Origin: Spirochaetia bacterium UBA5550
GTDB lineage: Bacteria > Spirochaetota > UBA4802 > UBA5550
Direction: 5' to 3'
Assembly: GCA_002425885.1 (NCBI GenBank)
Contig: DINC01000068.1
Location: 660-9,837, forward strand
Length of the DNA: 9,178 bases
Part shown: positions 1 through 7,337 of the stretch, one piece after another
Position numbering within the stretch: the first letter of the stretch is position 1
Layout of the letters: every line of letters begins with the position of its first letter
The notes under the pieces: generated by a model
Database searches by the model: none
Told to the model about the DNA's origin: nothing
Seen by the model: only the letters and a program-made list of their open reading frames with translations
Program-made: the position numbers and the translations under genes

Positions 1-74
1 TTACAGAAGCGGCCTGTTTCAATCGTTAATTTTTTCAGTTTCTTTATTACAATAAAAAAAATCCGGGGGATAAT

Positions 75-1622
75 GTGAATATAGCCGGTTTAATGAGCAG
101 CTTTTTCCTGAAAAAATATGAAAACTCATCTTTCATGCTTCAGCAGCGCGCTGCTGTTTTCATGTGGATGCAGTCAATTTTTATCGGCCTTATTCTGATT
201 TCAATGGCCAGCACAAACATCTTCTCCCCGCATGCGGCCACCATATTTTATAATGCAAGCATGACAGTAATTATATCGGGCTTTGTCCTGTCACTTATAA
301 TACTTAAACTTGGGGCTTACACCGCAGCAACATATCTGGGGATACTCCTCCCGCTGCTCCTTGTTGCGGCACAGGCATATCTTGTCAGCACACTTACTGG
401 TAAGTTTATCTACATGCTTTACCTGTTGATTTTTATAGTAATGGCATCTCTCTACGGCAACAGGCTGACTATTGTATTTATAACAGCGGCTGTGATAACA
501 GCAGGTGTTGCTGTTGTTATTACATCAGGGGGTATTTTACCTTCAGATAAACACGCCACAACAATCATTCATTTTTCAATTGTCTCAATCTATATTTCTG
601 TTTTATGTATTCTGATATTCAGAATTGTACGGGCAACACTGAATGAAACAGAGAAGAAAAACGCGGAGCTACAGGTATACCTGGATGAGATTAAAGATAT
701 AGTAAAGACATGCACAGATGTGGCAACAATTCTCGGAGCTACAACAGGCGCTCTTTCATCAAACGCGGCATCATTCTCGGACAATGCACAGTCCCAGGCT
801 GCAAGCGTTGAGGAGATCACATCTACCCTTGAGGAGATCGCTGCGTCATCAGACGGCGCTGCTGACATGACTGTAAAACAGACCGACAAAATTGTTATTC
901 TGATAGATCATCTCAAAAAGATGTTTGAACTTGTATCAACCGGCAGGGAGAATATGGGGAGAGCCCTGGGCCTTAAAGATGACCTCAACAAACTCATCAA
1001 CGGGGCCATCGAAGCAGTACAGAAATGCCGCATGGCAATGGACAACGCCATGGTGAGCACCCGCAAGGTAAGTGAGGCCACAACACTGATAAATGAAATA
1101 TCTGATCAGATAAACCTCCTCTCTCTCAATGCGTCTATTGAAGCGGCGAGAGCCGGTGATCATGGAAAGGGTTTTGCTGTTGTTGCGGACGAAGTGGGGA
1201 AACTCGCTGAGAAAACCCAGATAAATGCCAAAGAGATCACCACACTGGTAACCACTACTGAAAAAGAGATGCAGATGACAAATGATACCCTTGCACAGGT
1301 AAATGAATCATCAGAGGAGGTTCTCAAAGTGGCCTCAACCTTCGGTGATATTGTGACTGAAGTAAACAGGATATCAGAGATGGACCTCGCCATGAACGGC
1401 GAACTTCAGGAGAATGCATCCATAGTGCTTAAAGGTTCGGAGGAGATAAAAAGCTCCATGCAGGAACTGAAATTCGCCATGGAGGAGATTACCAAATCCA
1501 TATCTGTAATTAATGAATCCACACAATCACTTGCAGCCGGAGCTGAAGAGATCAATGTACTTGCAATAGACCTTTCAGATTCAGCGGTTGACCTGAATGA
1601 GATTCTGAAGCGGAATAAGTAG
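75..1622 (+). CDS. Methyl-accepting chemotaxis protein with six predicted membrane helices and no HAMP domain
   Basis: Chemoreceptor of 515 residues, expected to signal to CheW/CheA at the inner membrane. The N-terminal part holds six hydrophobic segments (about 27-46, 57-78, 82-104, 111-128, 131-150, 163-185) joined by short loops, so there is no large periplasmic sensor; the membrane block itself is the likely input. No HAMP domain is visible between the last helix and the coiled coil. The signalling hairpin is clear at about residues 341-374 ([29 protein letters not shown]). Candidate methylation helices carry paired Glu ([16 protein letters not shown] near 255 and AAGAEEI near the C-terminus). 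There is no NWETF-like CheR-binding tail. The start is GTG at 75 with GGGGGA at 65-70, only 4 nt away; ATG at 93 (residue 7) is an alternative. Bases 1-74 contain an A/T-rich leader with TACAAT at 48-53 but no convincing -35 box. The family is certain; the ligand is unknown. Confidence 0.93.
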   Translation: MNIAGLMSSFFLKKYENSSFMLQQRAAVFMWMQSIFIGLILISMASTNIFSPHAATIFYNASMTVIISGFVLSLIILKLGAYTAATYLGILLPLLLVAAQAYLVSTLTGKFIYMLYLLIFIVMASLYGNRLTIVFITAAVITAGVAVVITSGGILPSDKHATTIIHFSIVSIYISVLCILIFRIVRATLNETEKKNAELQVYLDEIKDIVKTCTDVATILGATTGALSSNAASFSDNAQSQAASVEEITSTLEEIAASSDGAADMTVKQTDKIVILIDHLKKMFELVSTGRENMGRALGLKDDLNKLINGAIEAVQKCRMAMDNAMVSTRKVSEATTLINEISDQINLLSLNASIEAARAGDHGKGFAVVADEVGKLAEKTQINAKEITTLVTTTEKEMQMTNDTLAQVNESSEEVLKVASTFGDIVTEVNRISEMDLAMNGELQENASIVLKGSEEIKSSMQELKFAMEEITKSISVINESTQSLAAGAEEINVLAIDLSDSAVDLNEILKRNK

Positions 1623-1642
1623 AATTAATATTGAAATAAACT

Positions 1643-1671
1643 CTCCCTGTGTGTAAAATAATTACAGGGAG
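1643..1671 (+). promoter_or_regulatory. Hairpin enclosing the ribosome-binding site of the PIN-domain gene
   Basis: CTCCCTGT (1643-1650) and ACAGGGAG (1664-1671) form a perfect 8-bp stem with a 13-nt A/T-rich loop. The right arm contains AGGGAG (1666-1671), the only Shine-Dalgarno-like sequence before the ATG at 1683 (spacing 11 nt). No T-run follows the stem, so it is a poor intrinsic terminator for the upstream chemoreceptor gene. It could instead limit translation of the PIN/RNA ligase operon. The stem is seen in the sequence; the regulatory role is inference. Confidence 0.5.
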
Positions 1672-1682
1672 CATACACCGCA

Positions 1683-2237
1683 ATGAAAATTGTAATCGAT
1701 ACAAGTACCTTTGTTAATCCCCTGACCCAGGCCGATTTCGGCGACAGTATAGAAACGGCCATTGATTCTTTCATCGACATTTCACTGAACAACGGTATCA
1801 ATGTTTATATCCCATCTTCAATATTCCGGGAACTTTCACACTTTGCTCCTGAAGGCGCCCAGCTTAAACTGAGAAAGATTGCAGTAATCAGAGGCCCTGA
1901 CCTTTACAGCATGCAGTTCCCAGCTGCAATATTTCATACATTCATATCAGATATACGGGTCAGGATAAACAAGGGGCTCCGCATAGCGGAGGAGGCAATC
2001 GAAAGCTCAAAGACAGCAGACAACATAAGACGCATACGTAACGAATACCGCGCTGCAATGCGTACAGGGATTATTGACAGTGTTGAGGATCTTGATGTGG
2101 TGCTCCTTGCCAAGGAGATTGGCGGCACAATACTCTCCGCTGATGAGGGTATCCTCAACATGGCTGATTCACTTGGTATTGAAGTCTTCTCTTCAAAGGA
2201 TTTCATAATAAAATACGGTGCTGCGGAGAGTTCATGA
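1683..2237 (+). CDS. PIN-domain RNA ligase partner protein (MJ_0950-like family)
   Basis: Small cytoplasmic PIN-fold protein of 184 residues. The sequence opens with the PIN signature MKIVIDTS, with Asp6 as first acidic ligand. Further candidates are Glu50 (IFREL), Asp132/Asp136/Asp138 (IIDSVEDLD) and Asp154 (ILSADEGI). Together these give the acidic set expected for a metal-dependent ribonuclease. From family knowledge, MJ_0950-type proteins co-occur with Pab1020-type RNA ligases and are called RNA ligase partners; their reaction has not been established as far as I know. The gene ends in an ATGA overlap with the ligase gene at 2234, which indicates translational coupling. The ATG at 1683 is chosen because it opens directly on the PIN beta strand and has AGGGAG upstream, although that site is in a hairpin. 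A VapC-like toxin is a less likely alternative, since no antitoxin gene is adjacent and the partner is a ligase. Confidence 0.85.
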   Translation: MKIVIDTSTFVNPLTQADFGDSIETAIDSFIDISLNNGINVYIPSSIFRELSHFAPEGAQLKLRKIAVIRGPDLYSMQFPAAIFHTFISDIRVRINKGLRIAEEAIESSKTADNIRRIRNEYRAAMRTGIIDSVEDLDVVLLAKEIGGTILSADEGILNMADSLGIEVFSSKDFIIKYGAAESS

Positions 2238-3304
2238 AAACAGATCCCCTTGAATACCTTGAATATGAGGATATCCGTTATGCCAGGTACAGGGATAAAG
2301 AGGGTGAGATCTCCCGGGGCACAGCAATACTATTCGATGACAGAAACAACAGGCGCATGGTTAACGACTACCCTCACATATTCAGGGTGTACAGACTGAA
2401 GGAGGGGATAAAGAGATTTTTCGGTAACGACTGGTTCTATGCTGAGGAGAAACTTGACGGTTACAATGTCAGGATACTGAAACACGACAGCAGGATCATT
2501 GCAGTTACACGCGGAGGGATAATCTGTCCATTCTCCACAGAATGGGTACACCACTGGATGGGGAGATACCGCATTGATGACTTTTTCGAAATATACCCTG
2601 ACAGGATTCTCTGCGCCGAATTTCTCGGCGACAACCCCTACAATTCCAAGCGCGACCCCACTCTCCCTGCGGGGATGTCTTTCTTCTGCTTTGACATCAT
2701 GATGCCAAGCGGTAAGCTGATGCACCCGGAAGAGCGGTACAGCATACTGAATGATTTTAAGCTGCCGCAGGTTCACTCATTCGGAAAATTCAGGGTTAAG
2801 GATTTCGGCAGGATAAAAGATATTGTTCTTAAACTGAACAGCAGCAGGAGGGAGGGGATCATCTTTAAAAGAACAAACGGAGACAGGGCGATCAAGTTTG
2901 TTACTGCGGAATCGGACCTCATTGATGTTGAGCAGTTTATCCCGTATTTCTACGATATTGAGCCGGGATTCTACTCCAACAGACTTATGCGCATATCTCT
3001 TTTCACAAGGGAGTTCGGCCTTGATGAGGAGGAGTACAGCAGTAAAATAGGGAAAGCCATTCTTACCGGATACTCCCCTCTGGAAAAGTATGAAGGATCA
3101 TTCGAAAACTTCACTATATACATGCACTCCCTTGATAACTGGAAGATGCTGAAAAAACTGATAGTGACACACATAGACATTATCCACGATGAGATTGAGG
3201 AAAGGGAGTTGGGAGGAGTTAAGCTCTACAGGATACGGTTCTCACGCAAACATAAAAAAAGCACACAGCGCTACAGGGAGATTATCAGCGGCCACGAGGA
3301 GTGA
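2234..3304 (+). CDS. ATP-dependent RNA ligase, Pab1020/Rnl3 family
   Basis: Nucleotidyltransferase-fold RNA ligase of 356 residues, close to the length of archaeal homologues (about 380). Motif I is EKLDGYNVRI, with Lys73 as predicted AMP-accepting lysine. Motif III is seen around Glu129 (ILCAEFLGDN), motif IV at 207-212 (EGIIFK) and motif V at about 219-222 (AIKF, Lys221). The region after about residue 235 matches the C-terminal part that forms the homodimer in archaeal enzymes. Known family members join 5'-phosphate and 3'-hydroxyl ends of single-stranded RNA, often within one molecule, through enzyme-AMP and RNA-adenylate intermediates. The gene has GGAG at 2225-2228 with 5-nt spacing and overlaps the PIN gene by 4 nt, so the two are likely made together. 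The family is known mostly from archaea and scattered bacteria, so horizontal acquisition is plausible but not shown. The natural substrate is unknown. Confidence 0.93.
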   Translation: MKTDPLEYLEYEDIRYARYRDKEGEISRGTAILFDDRNNRRMVNDYPHIFRVYRLKEGIKRFFGNDWFYAEEKLDGYNVRILKHDSRIIAVTRGGIICPFSTEWVHHWMGRYRIDDFFEIYPDRILCAEFLGDNPYNSKRDPTLPAGMSFFCFDIMMPSGKLMHPEERYSILNDFKLPQVHSFGKFRVKDFGRIKDIVLKLNSSRREGIIFKRTNGDRAIKFVTAESDLIDVEQFIPYFYDIEPGFYSNRLMRISLFTREFGLDEEEYSSKIGKAILTGYSPLEKYEGSFENFTIYMHSLDNWKMLKKLIVTHIDIIHDEIEERELGGVKLYRIRFSRKHKKSTQRYREIISGHEE

Positions 3305-3344
3305 TACCGTCATGTTATTATTTGCTCCGACAGCAAAAATCACC

Positions 3345-3373
3345 TTGACTAAAGAGGGAGAAATTCTTAAACT
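3345..3373 (+). promoter_or_regulatory. Candidate sigma-70 promoter for the cyclase gene
   Basis: TTGACT (3345-3350) and TAAACT (3368-3373) are separated by 17 bp and lie in the 104-bp gap between the RNA ligase and cyclase genes. The -35 box matches consensus at 5 of 6 bases and the -10 box at 4 of 6. Transcription would begin near 3380, leaving a leader of about 29 nt. Confidence 0.35.
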
Positions 3374-3408
3374 CTATTAAACAGCCATACTGAAACCCGG
3401 ATACAGCT

Positions 3409-3921
3409 ATGAAGATTATCGACCTGTCACATCCCTTAGATAACACGACACCTGTTTACCCTGGTGATGAGCCCCCTGTGATCACGCAGGAGTCCACAAT
3501 GGAAAAACAGGGTTACAGTGAAAAGCATCTATCCTTCTGTATTCACGCGGGGACCCATCTTGATGTTCCCGCTCACATGATACATGGCGGGAAGACAATC
3601 GACTCCTTTGATATTTCCAGCTTCACAGGGAGAGCCTGCTGCATTGATATATCGCGGCTGAGTTACGATACAATAGATATAAGTACCCTCTCTCCTTATA
3701 AAGAGATCATTGAAAGGACAGACTTTGTGATTCTCCATTCAGGGTGGCACATGTACAGCTGGAGCGACAGCTACTTCACCGGCTACCCTGTGCTCTCACA
3801 TGACGCTGCTGAATGGCTGACCGGATTCAGCCTTAAAGGTATAGGGATCGACATGATCTCCATTGATTCAGTTGGTACAACTGATTACAGGAACCATAAG
3901 ATCTTTTTAACAGAAACATGA
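3409..3921 (+). CDS. Cyclase / kynurenine formamidase-like metal-dependent hydrolase, prematurely ended by a frameshift
   Basis: Cyclase-family (KynB-like) hydrolase. The opening IDLSHPL and the metal-binding motif HAGTHLDVPAH at residues 46-56 (His46, His50, Asp52, His56) are diagnostic, followed by IHGGKTID. Members hydrolyse amides or esters such as N-formylkynurenine; the substrate here is unknown, and no tryptophan-degradation neighbour is present. The frame stops at 3919-3921 after 170 residues, whereas the family normally runs to about 205-215. The missing tail is present in the -1 frame: reading TTT TTA at 3904-3909 and then stepping back one base continues as NRN-MIIIENL to the stop at 4044-4046, for a total of 212 residues. 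The likeliest cause is a one-base loss in the T5-A2 run at 3904-3910. That could be a true mutation or a read error. The start at ATG 3409 has only a weak site (CGGA, about 8-9 nt upstream). Confidence 0.82.
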   Translation: MKIIDLSHPLDNTTPVYPGDEPPVITQESTMEKQGYSEKHLSFCIHAGTHLDVPAHMIHGGKTIDSFDISSFTGRACCIDISRLSYDTIDISTLSPYKEIIERTDFVILHSGWHMYSWSDSYFTGYPVLSHDAAEWLTGFSLKGIGIDMISIDSVGTTDYRNHKIFLTET

Positions 3922-4046
3922 TTATAATTGAGAACCTGAAAGATACTGATGAACTCACAGGGAAAGAGTTCACCCTCCATGCGTTCCCCCTCAATATTAC
4001 AGGGGGCGACGGTTCACCTGTACGCGCTGTTGCGGTACTGCCATAA
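3918..4046 (+). pseudogene. Frameshifted C-terminal part of the cyclase gene
   Basis: This 42-codon frame begins at an ATG overlapping the upstream stop (ATGA at 3918-3921). It reads MIIIENLKDTDELTGKEFTLHAFPL and ends in SPVRAVAVLP. The II-ENL-x-x-x-DEL segment and the SPVRAVA ending are what I expect for the last strand-helix-strand unit of a cyclase-family protein. It is therefore the natural tail of the 3409 gene and not an independent gene. Reinitiation at the overlapping ATG could still produce it as a separate chain. Confidence 0.75.
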
Positions 4047-4061
4047 AGAAGGAGTTCTTAG

Positions 4062-4099
4062 TTAAACGGGGCGCTGCTGAATGCGGACGCCCCCCTTAA
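4062..4099. terminator. Bidirectional terminator-like hairpin between convergent genes
   Basis: GGGGCG (4068-4073) pairs with CGCCCC (4088-4093) around a 14-nt loop, and flanking TTAA at 4062-4065 can pair with TTAA at 4096-4099. It lies between the cyclase tail and the convergent chemoreceptor gene. T-runs are short on both strands, so efficiency is uncertain. Confidence 0.5.
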
Positions 4100-4106
4100 A
4101 CTGTTA

Positions 4107-5843
4107 TCAGAACTTCTCAAAACCATCCTGTTCAAATATTGTTTCATCAGCAGTATTCTTCACATTCACTTTTTTTGGCGGAGTTGCGGCGGGTTTGTTA
4201 TAAGCAGTCTGTTTCTGCTTCTGAACAGTTTTCCCGGGAACATCTTTACCCTGTGTATAAACAGGTTTCCGCACAGTGACCTGTTTATCATCACTGATTT
4301 TAAATCTGTGCATCATCTGTAGAAGTTCCTGCGCCTGTCCCGACATCTCCTCACTGGCTGAAGCTGTCTCTTCAACAAGAGCAGCGTTCTGCTGCGTCAT
4401 GGTGTCGAGTTCCATTACTGCCGTGTTTATCTGGCCTATCCCCTGTTTCTGCTCCTCTGTGGCAGCAGTTACCTCTGAAATGATTGTGCTGACCTCTTTG
4501 ACAGAAGCAATTATCTCCTTCAGGGCTTCACCGCTGCGGTTCGCGTAATCAGCACCCTGGCCGATTTTCTCCTGTGAATCCTTGATAAGTGTTTCAATCT
4601 CCTTGGCTGAGTTACCTGCTCTCTGCGCGAGATTTCTCACTTCACCTGCCACAACAGCAAAGCCTCTACCCTGCTCCCCTGCCCGCGCAGCTTCAACAGC
4701 GGCATTAAGCGCGAGGAGGTTTGTCTGGAATGCGATTTCGTTTATTACTACAATTATCTCGCCGATCTTTTTACCGGAGTCGCTTATCTGATTAATTGAT
4801 GTCACAGTGTTCTCAACAATCTTTCCGCCATCCACAGCGAGCCTTGATGAATTGTCTGCAATTTTGTTTGCTTCAACAGCATTATCGGAGTTCATCCTTA
4901 TTGAAGCAGTTGCCTCTTCCAGTGTTGAGGCTATCTCTTCAAGAGATGACGCCTGCTCTGATGTCCGCTGTGAGAGGTTCTGGTTACCTGTTGATATATC
5001 ATTAACAGCATAGGTAAGGTTCTGTACAGATTCCCCCACCTCTGACACAAGTTTTTCAAGATTGTCAGCAGCAGCATTGAGCGCTTTAGCGAGCAGACCA
5101 AGTTCATCATTCTGATTAAGCTCTATCCTCTCTGTAAGATCTCCGTCCGCAAGTTTCTGCGCGAATTCAAGCCCCTTGTTTACAGGCCCGGAAACAGACC
5201 GTGAAAGAATTAAAGTAATTACGGCCCCTGCAAGGAGCGAAAAGACAAGGAGCATAACCATATAAATCATCACCCTGTCCATGGCCGCATATTCAGCCAT
5301 AATATTGTCAGCACCGTTTTTACGGGTAAGTTCATGAAGCTGAGCCATGTAGTCCCTGACAACCCGATAATTCTCCAGCCAGCTGGTCATATAGAGTTCC
5401 ATATCTGCCCTGTTTCCCGATTGCAGGGCATCATTAAAACCGTTCATGCTCTTGCCGAGTTCCATGTAGACCGGCAAGTATTTTTCAGTGATCGCATTTT
5501 CTTCAGAGGTTTTAGACCTCTGCTTCACATGCTCCAGGAGCTTCAGGTTCTCCTCTCTCAGTTTTGCGGTATCCTCGACACGCTTTTTAACTTCATTCAT
5601 ATCCCCTTTTTCTGCGGCAACAGTGGCAGCAAACATATTTACCCTGGCCTGAAGAAGACTTTTCGAAATACCATCCATTGTTATTACTGAGAGGACACTG
5701 TTATTCCTGTAATGCTGAACTGTTTCCTTTGTGTTTTTCATGGAACTGATAGAAAAGAATACAATAATTACTGATAGTAAAATAAGAAGCAGACAGCAGA
5801 TTAATACTTTATAGGCTACCTTGATATTGTTAAACCACTTCAT
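4107..5843 (-). CDS. Methyl-accepting chemotaxis protein, four-helix-bundle sensor, HAMP and signalling domain
   Basis: Classical transmembrane chemoreceptor of 578 residues. The first membrane helix is at about 13-31. A largely alpha-helical periplasmic segment (about 32-190) has the look of a 4HB_MCP sensor. The second membrane helix is at about 191-213 and a HAMP domain at about 214-266 ([31 protein letters not shown]). The signalling hairpin begins at Glu369 ([31 protein letters not shown]), a nearly consensus sequence for the tip that contacts CheW and CheA. Methylation helices show [13 protein letters not shown] and [14 protein letters not shown] Lys/Gln/Thr-rich linker ends in DGFEKF. 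The NWETF pentapeptide is absent, although the aromatic-xx-Phe ending could be a divergent tether. The start ATG has GGAG (complement of 5849-5852) 5 nt away. It is transcribed downstream of msrBA, but a terminator and a repeat lie between them. Ligand unknown. Confidence 0.95.
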   Translation of the reverse strand: MKWFNNIKVAYKVLICCLLLILLSVIIVFFSISSMKNTKETVQHYRNNSVLSVITMDGISKSLLQARVNMFAATVAAEKGDMNEVKKRVEDTAKLREENLKLLEHVKQRSKTSEENAITEKYLPVYMELGKSMNGFNDALQSGNRADMELYMTSWLENYRVVRDYMAQLHELTRKNGADNIMAEYAAMDRVMIYMVMLLVFSLLAGAVITLILSRSVSGPVNKGLEFAQKLADGDLTERIELNQNDELGLLAKALNAAADNLEKLVSEVGESVQNLTYAVNDISTGNQNLSQRTSEQASSLEEIASTLEEATASIRMNSDNAVEANKIADNSSRLAVDGGKIVENTVTSINQISDSGKKIGEIIVVINEIAFQTNLLALNAAVEAARAGEQGRGFAVVAGEVRNLAQRAGNSAKEIETLIKDSQEKIGQGADYANRSGEALKEIIASVKEVSTIISEVTAATEEQKQGIGQINTAVMELDTMTQQNAALVEETASASEEMSGQAQELLQMMHRFKISDDKQVTVRKPVYTQGKDVPGKTVQKQKQTAYNKPAATPPKKVNVKNTADETIFEQDGFEKF

Positions 5844-5917
5844 AAACTCTCCGATAATCTGATATTTTTTTTAAGTTATTCGAGTCATGCGAAATCTTTT
5901 TAATAACTGACGTGTAT

Positions 5918-5947
5918 ATTATCATAAAAAATTCTTCCGATTGTCAC
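5918..5947 (-). promoter_or_regulatory. Candidate sigma-70 promoter of the minus-strand chemoreceptor gene
   Basis: On the minus strand, GTGACA (complement of 5942-5947; 5 of 6 consensus bases) and GATAAT (complement of 5918-5923; 5 of 6) are 18 bp apart and about 75 bp upstream of the start codon. The -35 box is formed by the end of the palindromic repeat at 5941-6045. No sigma-28-type promoter was recognised. Confidence 0.4.
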
Positions 5948-6045
5948 CCCGGTTTTGCAAGGCAAATACCGGGGTCTCATACCTGAGATTCATGAACTCT
6001 TACTATGAGATGCCGGTATTTTTTTACAAAAAACCGGCATGACAA
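5941..6045. repeat. Palindromic intergenic repeat folding into a closing stem with three arms
   Basis: The ends TTGTCA (5941-5946) and TGACAA (6040-6045) are perfect inverted repeats; similarity continues inward as CCGGTTTT on both arms. Between them, three hairpins abut with no unpaired bases. Arm 1 is 5947-5974 (CCCCGGT / ACCGGGG, then TTTGC / GCAAA, one bulged T). Arm 2 is 5975-6010 (TCTCAT / ATGAGA). Arm 3 is 6011-6039 (TGCCGGT / ACCGGCA, then a T/A stem). This looks like a REP- or MITE-type non-autonomous repeat. No coding frame is present. It fills most of the gap between two minus-strand genes; 5844-5940 holds the chemoreceptor leader, and 6046-6152 is A/T-rich with nothing recognised. 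Confidence 0.75.
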
Positions 6046-6152
6046 AGAACAGATAGCCGTTTTAAATAAAAATCGCCTGACTCAAATTAGTTAATAAATA
6101 ACCACCGGTTTAATAGTAATGATAATCGATGAATGGTTCAACAAATGTGTGA

Positions 6153-6181
6153 AATAATTTTTTTCCCGGAAGAAAATTATT
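6153..6181. other. A/T-rich hairpin next to the msrBA terminator
   Basis: AATAATTTT (6153-6161) pairs with AAAATTATT (6173-6181), and the stem continues inward through TTTC / GAAG (one T-G wobble) to a three-base loop. It directly abuts the T-run of the msrBA terminator. It may be a second, weaker termination or RNA 3'-end stability element; function is not shown. Confidence 0.4.
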
Positions 6182-6182
6182 C

Positions 6183-6211
6183 AAAAAAAGCCGCTTGTCA
6201 TTCAAGCGGCT
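6183..6211 (-). terminator. Intrinsic terminator of msrBA overlapping its stop codon
   Basis: Read on the minus strand, AGCCGCTTG, a five-base loop and CAAGCGGCT form a perfect 9-bp stem (6189-6211), followed by an uninterrupted T7 tract (6183-6189, the first T shared with the stem). The TGA stop of msrBA (6198-6200) lies in the loop, so the codons for the last residues (EPLE) form the ascending arm. Confidence 0.9.
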
Positions 6212-7253
6212 CATTCAGCATATTAAGATTTATATGGCAGTAGCCTCCCGGATTTTTAACAAGATACTCCTGGTGATACTCCTCCGCCTTATAAAACACT
6301 TTTAACGGTGAAACATCTGTTACAATCTTTTTATACTTTCCGTCGTCAAGCATCCTCTTTATCTCCGCGTCAATGGCTCTCTTCTGCTCATCATTATGAT
6401 AGAACGCCGCTGACCTGTATTGCGTGCCGATATCATTCCCCTGTCTGTTCAGGGAATCGGGGTGATGAATTCTAAAAAAATGTTTAAGGAGAGTCTCAAA
6501 CTTTATCTCACCGGGATTGTAATATACAAGAACAACCTCTGCGTGGCCTGTTTTACCTGTGACCATCTCTTCATAGGAGGGGTAAGGGAGCTCACCACCG
6601 GAGTACCCTGACATCACCCCCTTCACACCTTTAACTCTTGAGAAATAAGCCTCCACGCCCCAGAAACACCCGGCTCCGAAAACAATGTAGTCCCAGCCGC
6701 GCTTTGCAGCATAAACGTCAGGGAAGAGGAACATAAGTCTGCTGTAACCCTTCTCCTCCATCTCCTCCGCAGGGATAAACTTTAAAGACGCTGAATTGAT
6801 GCAGTACCGCAGTCCCGTGGGCCGGGGCCCATCCTCGAAAAGATGCCCTAAGTGTGAATCCGCGGTGCTGCTCCTTACCTCTGTCCTCACCATTCCGTAT
6901 GCTGTATCTTTTATATGCCTCATCTTTGTACGGGTGATCGGTATTGTAAAACTTGGCCAGCCTGTGCCTGATTCGAATTTCTCTGTTGAGCTGAAAAGCG
7001 GTTCACCTGAAACTATATCAACATAGATGCCAGGTTTTTTGTTATTCCAGTACTCATTTTTAAAAGCAGCCTCAGTGCCGTTTTCACGGACAATCCTATA
7101 CTGTTCAGGTGTGAGCTTCTTTTTAAGCTCATCATCGGAATATGCAACCGGGCAGCTATTGTCGCATTTTGCTGTCATATTATCCTCCACTGCCCCCCTT
7201 TCTCTGCAGGAGAGCAGAATCGTTATCAGTAATAATGGGAGAAATTTTTTCAT
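6198..7253 (-). CDS. msrBA: Bifunctional peptide methionine sulfoxide reductase MsrB-MsrA fusion, predicted lipoprotein
   Basis: Repairs oxidised methionine in proteins: MsrB reduces the R-sulfoxide and MsrA the S-sulfoxide. Using ATG 7253 (351 residues), a lipoprotein signal peptide ends at LLSC with Cys16 as lipidation site, so the enzyme should sit on the periplasmic face of a membrane. MsrB spans about 38-160, with [17 protein letters not shown] and catalytic Cys151 in RYCINSA. The two CxxC zinc motifs of many MsrB enzymes are absent, so this is a zinc-free form. MsrA spans about 189-345, with catalytic Cys196 in GAGCFWGVE (Glu201) and a likely resolving Cys339 in GGYCHIN. The position equivalent to a common MsrB resolving Cys is Thr (SGTGW), so Cys30 or Cys34 might substitute. 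The order B-A is the reverse of the A-B order of PilB-type fusions. An ATG at 7265 would add four residues but lacks a ribosome site and lengthens the signal n-region. Confidence 0.95.
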   Translation of the reverse strand: MKKFLPLLLITILLSCRERGAVEDNMTAKCDNSCPVAYSDDELKKKLTPEQYRIVRENGTEAAFKNEYWNNKKPGIYVDIVSGEPLFSSTEKFESGTGWPSFTIPITRTKMRHIKDTAYGMVRTEVRSSTADSHLGHLFEDGPRPTGLRYCINSASLKFIPAEEMEEKGYSRLMFLFPDVYAAKRGWDYIVFGAGCFWGVEAYFSRVKGVKGVMSGYSGGELPYPSYEEMVTGKTGHAEVVLVYYNPGEIKFETLLKHFFRIHHPDSLNRQGNDIGTQYRSAAFYHNDEQKRAIDAEIKRMLDDGKYKKIVTDVSPLKVFYKAEEYHQEYLVKNPGGYCHINLNMLNEPLE

Positions 7254-7256
7254 AGT

Positions 7257-7263
7257 CTCCTCC
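7257..7263 (-). promoter_or_regulatory. Ribosome-binding site that fixes the msrBA start
   Basis: On the minus strand GGAGGAG (7263-7257) precedes ATG 7253 with 3-5 nt spacing. This near-perfect anti-16S match sits between the two in-frame ATG codons (7265 and 7253) and so favours the inner one, which also gives a well-formed lipoprotein signal. Confidence 0.8.
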
Positions 7264-7285
7264 ATACAAAGGAGGGACAGATATT

Positions 7286-7301
7286 TGTATCAATTGTTAC
7301 A
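7286..7301. promoter_or_regulatory. 16-bp imperfect palindrome upstream of msrBA, possible operator
   Basis: TGTATCAATTGTTACA matches its own reverse complement at 14 of 16 positions (form TGTAnCAATTGnTACA). It lies about 33-48 bp before the msrBA start codon, where a repressor or activator controlling an oxidative-stress gene could bind. No regulator gene is adjacent and the binding factor is unknown. Confidence 0.35.
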
Positions 7302-7337
7302 GAGGAGTTTTTTGCCGGATTTAATGTAATTTGTATT

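Noticed and set aside
3189..3380. A 63-codon plus-strand frame overlapping the end of the RNA ligase gene, including a 22-codon frame from ATG 3312
   Set aside because: It lies mostly inside the ligase gene in another frame, has no ribosome site, and matches no family; the last part also covers the candidate cyclase promoter.
4276..5690. Several plus-strand frames of 68-118 codons
   Set aside because: They are reading-frame shadows inside the minus-strand chemoreceptor gene, whose protein is fully consistent with its family.
5941..6045. tRNA or tRNA-like gene suggested by the cloverleaf-like fold
   Set aside because: Arm sizes do not fit, there are no T-loop or anticodon-loop signatures, and the ends are inverted repeats typical of mobile elements.
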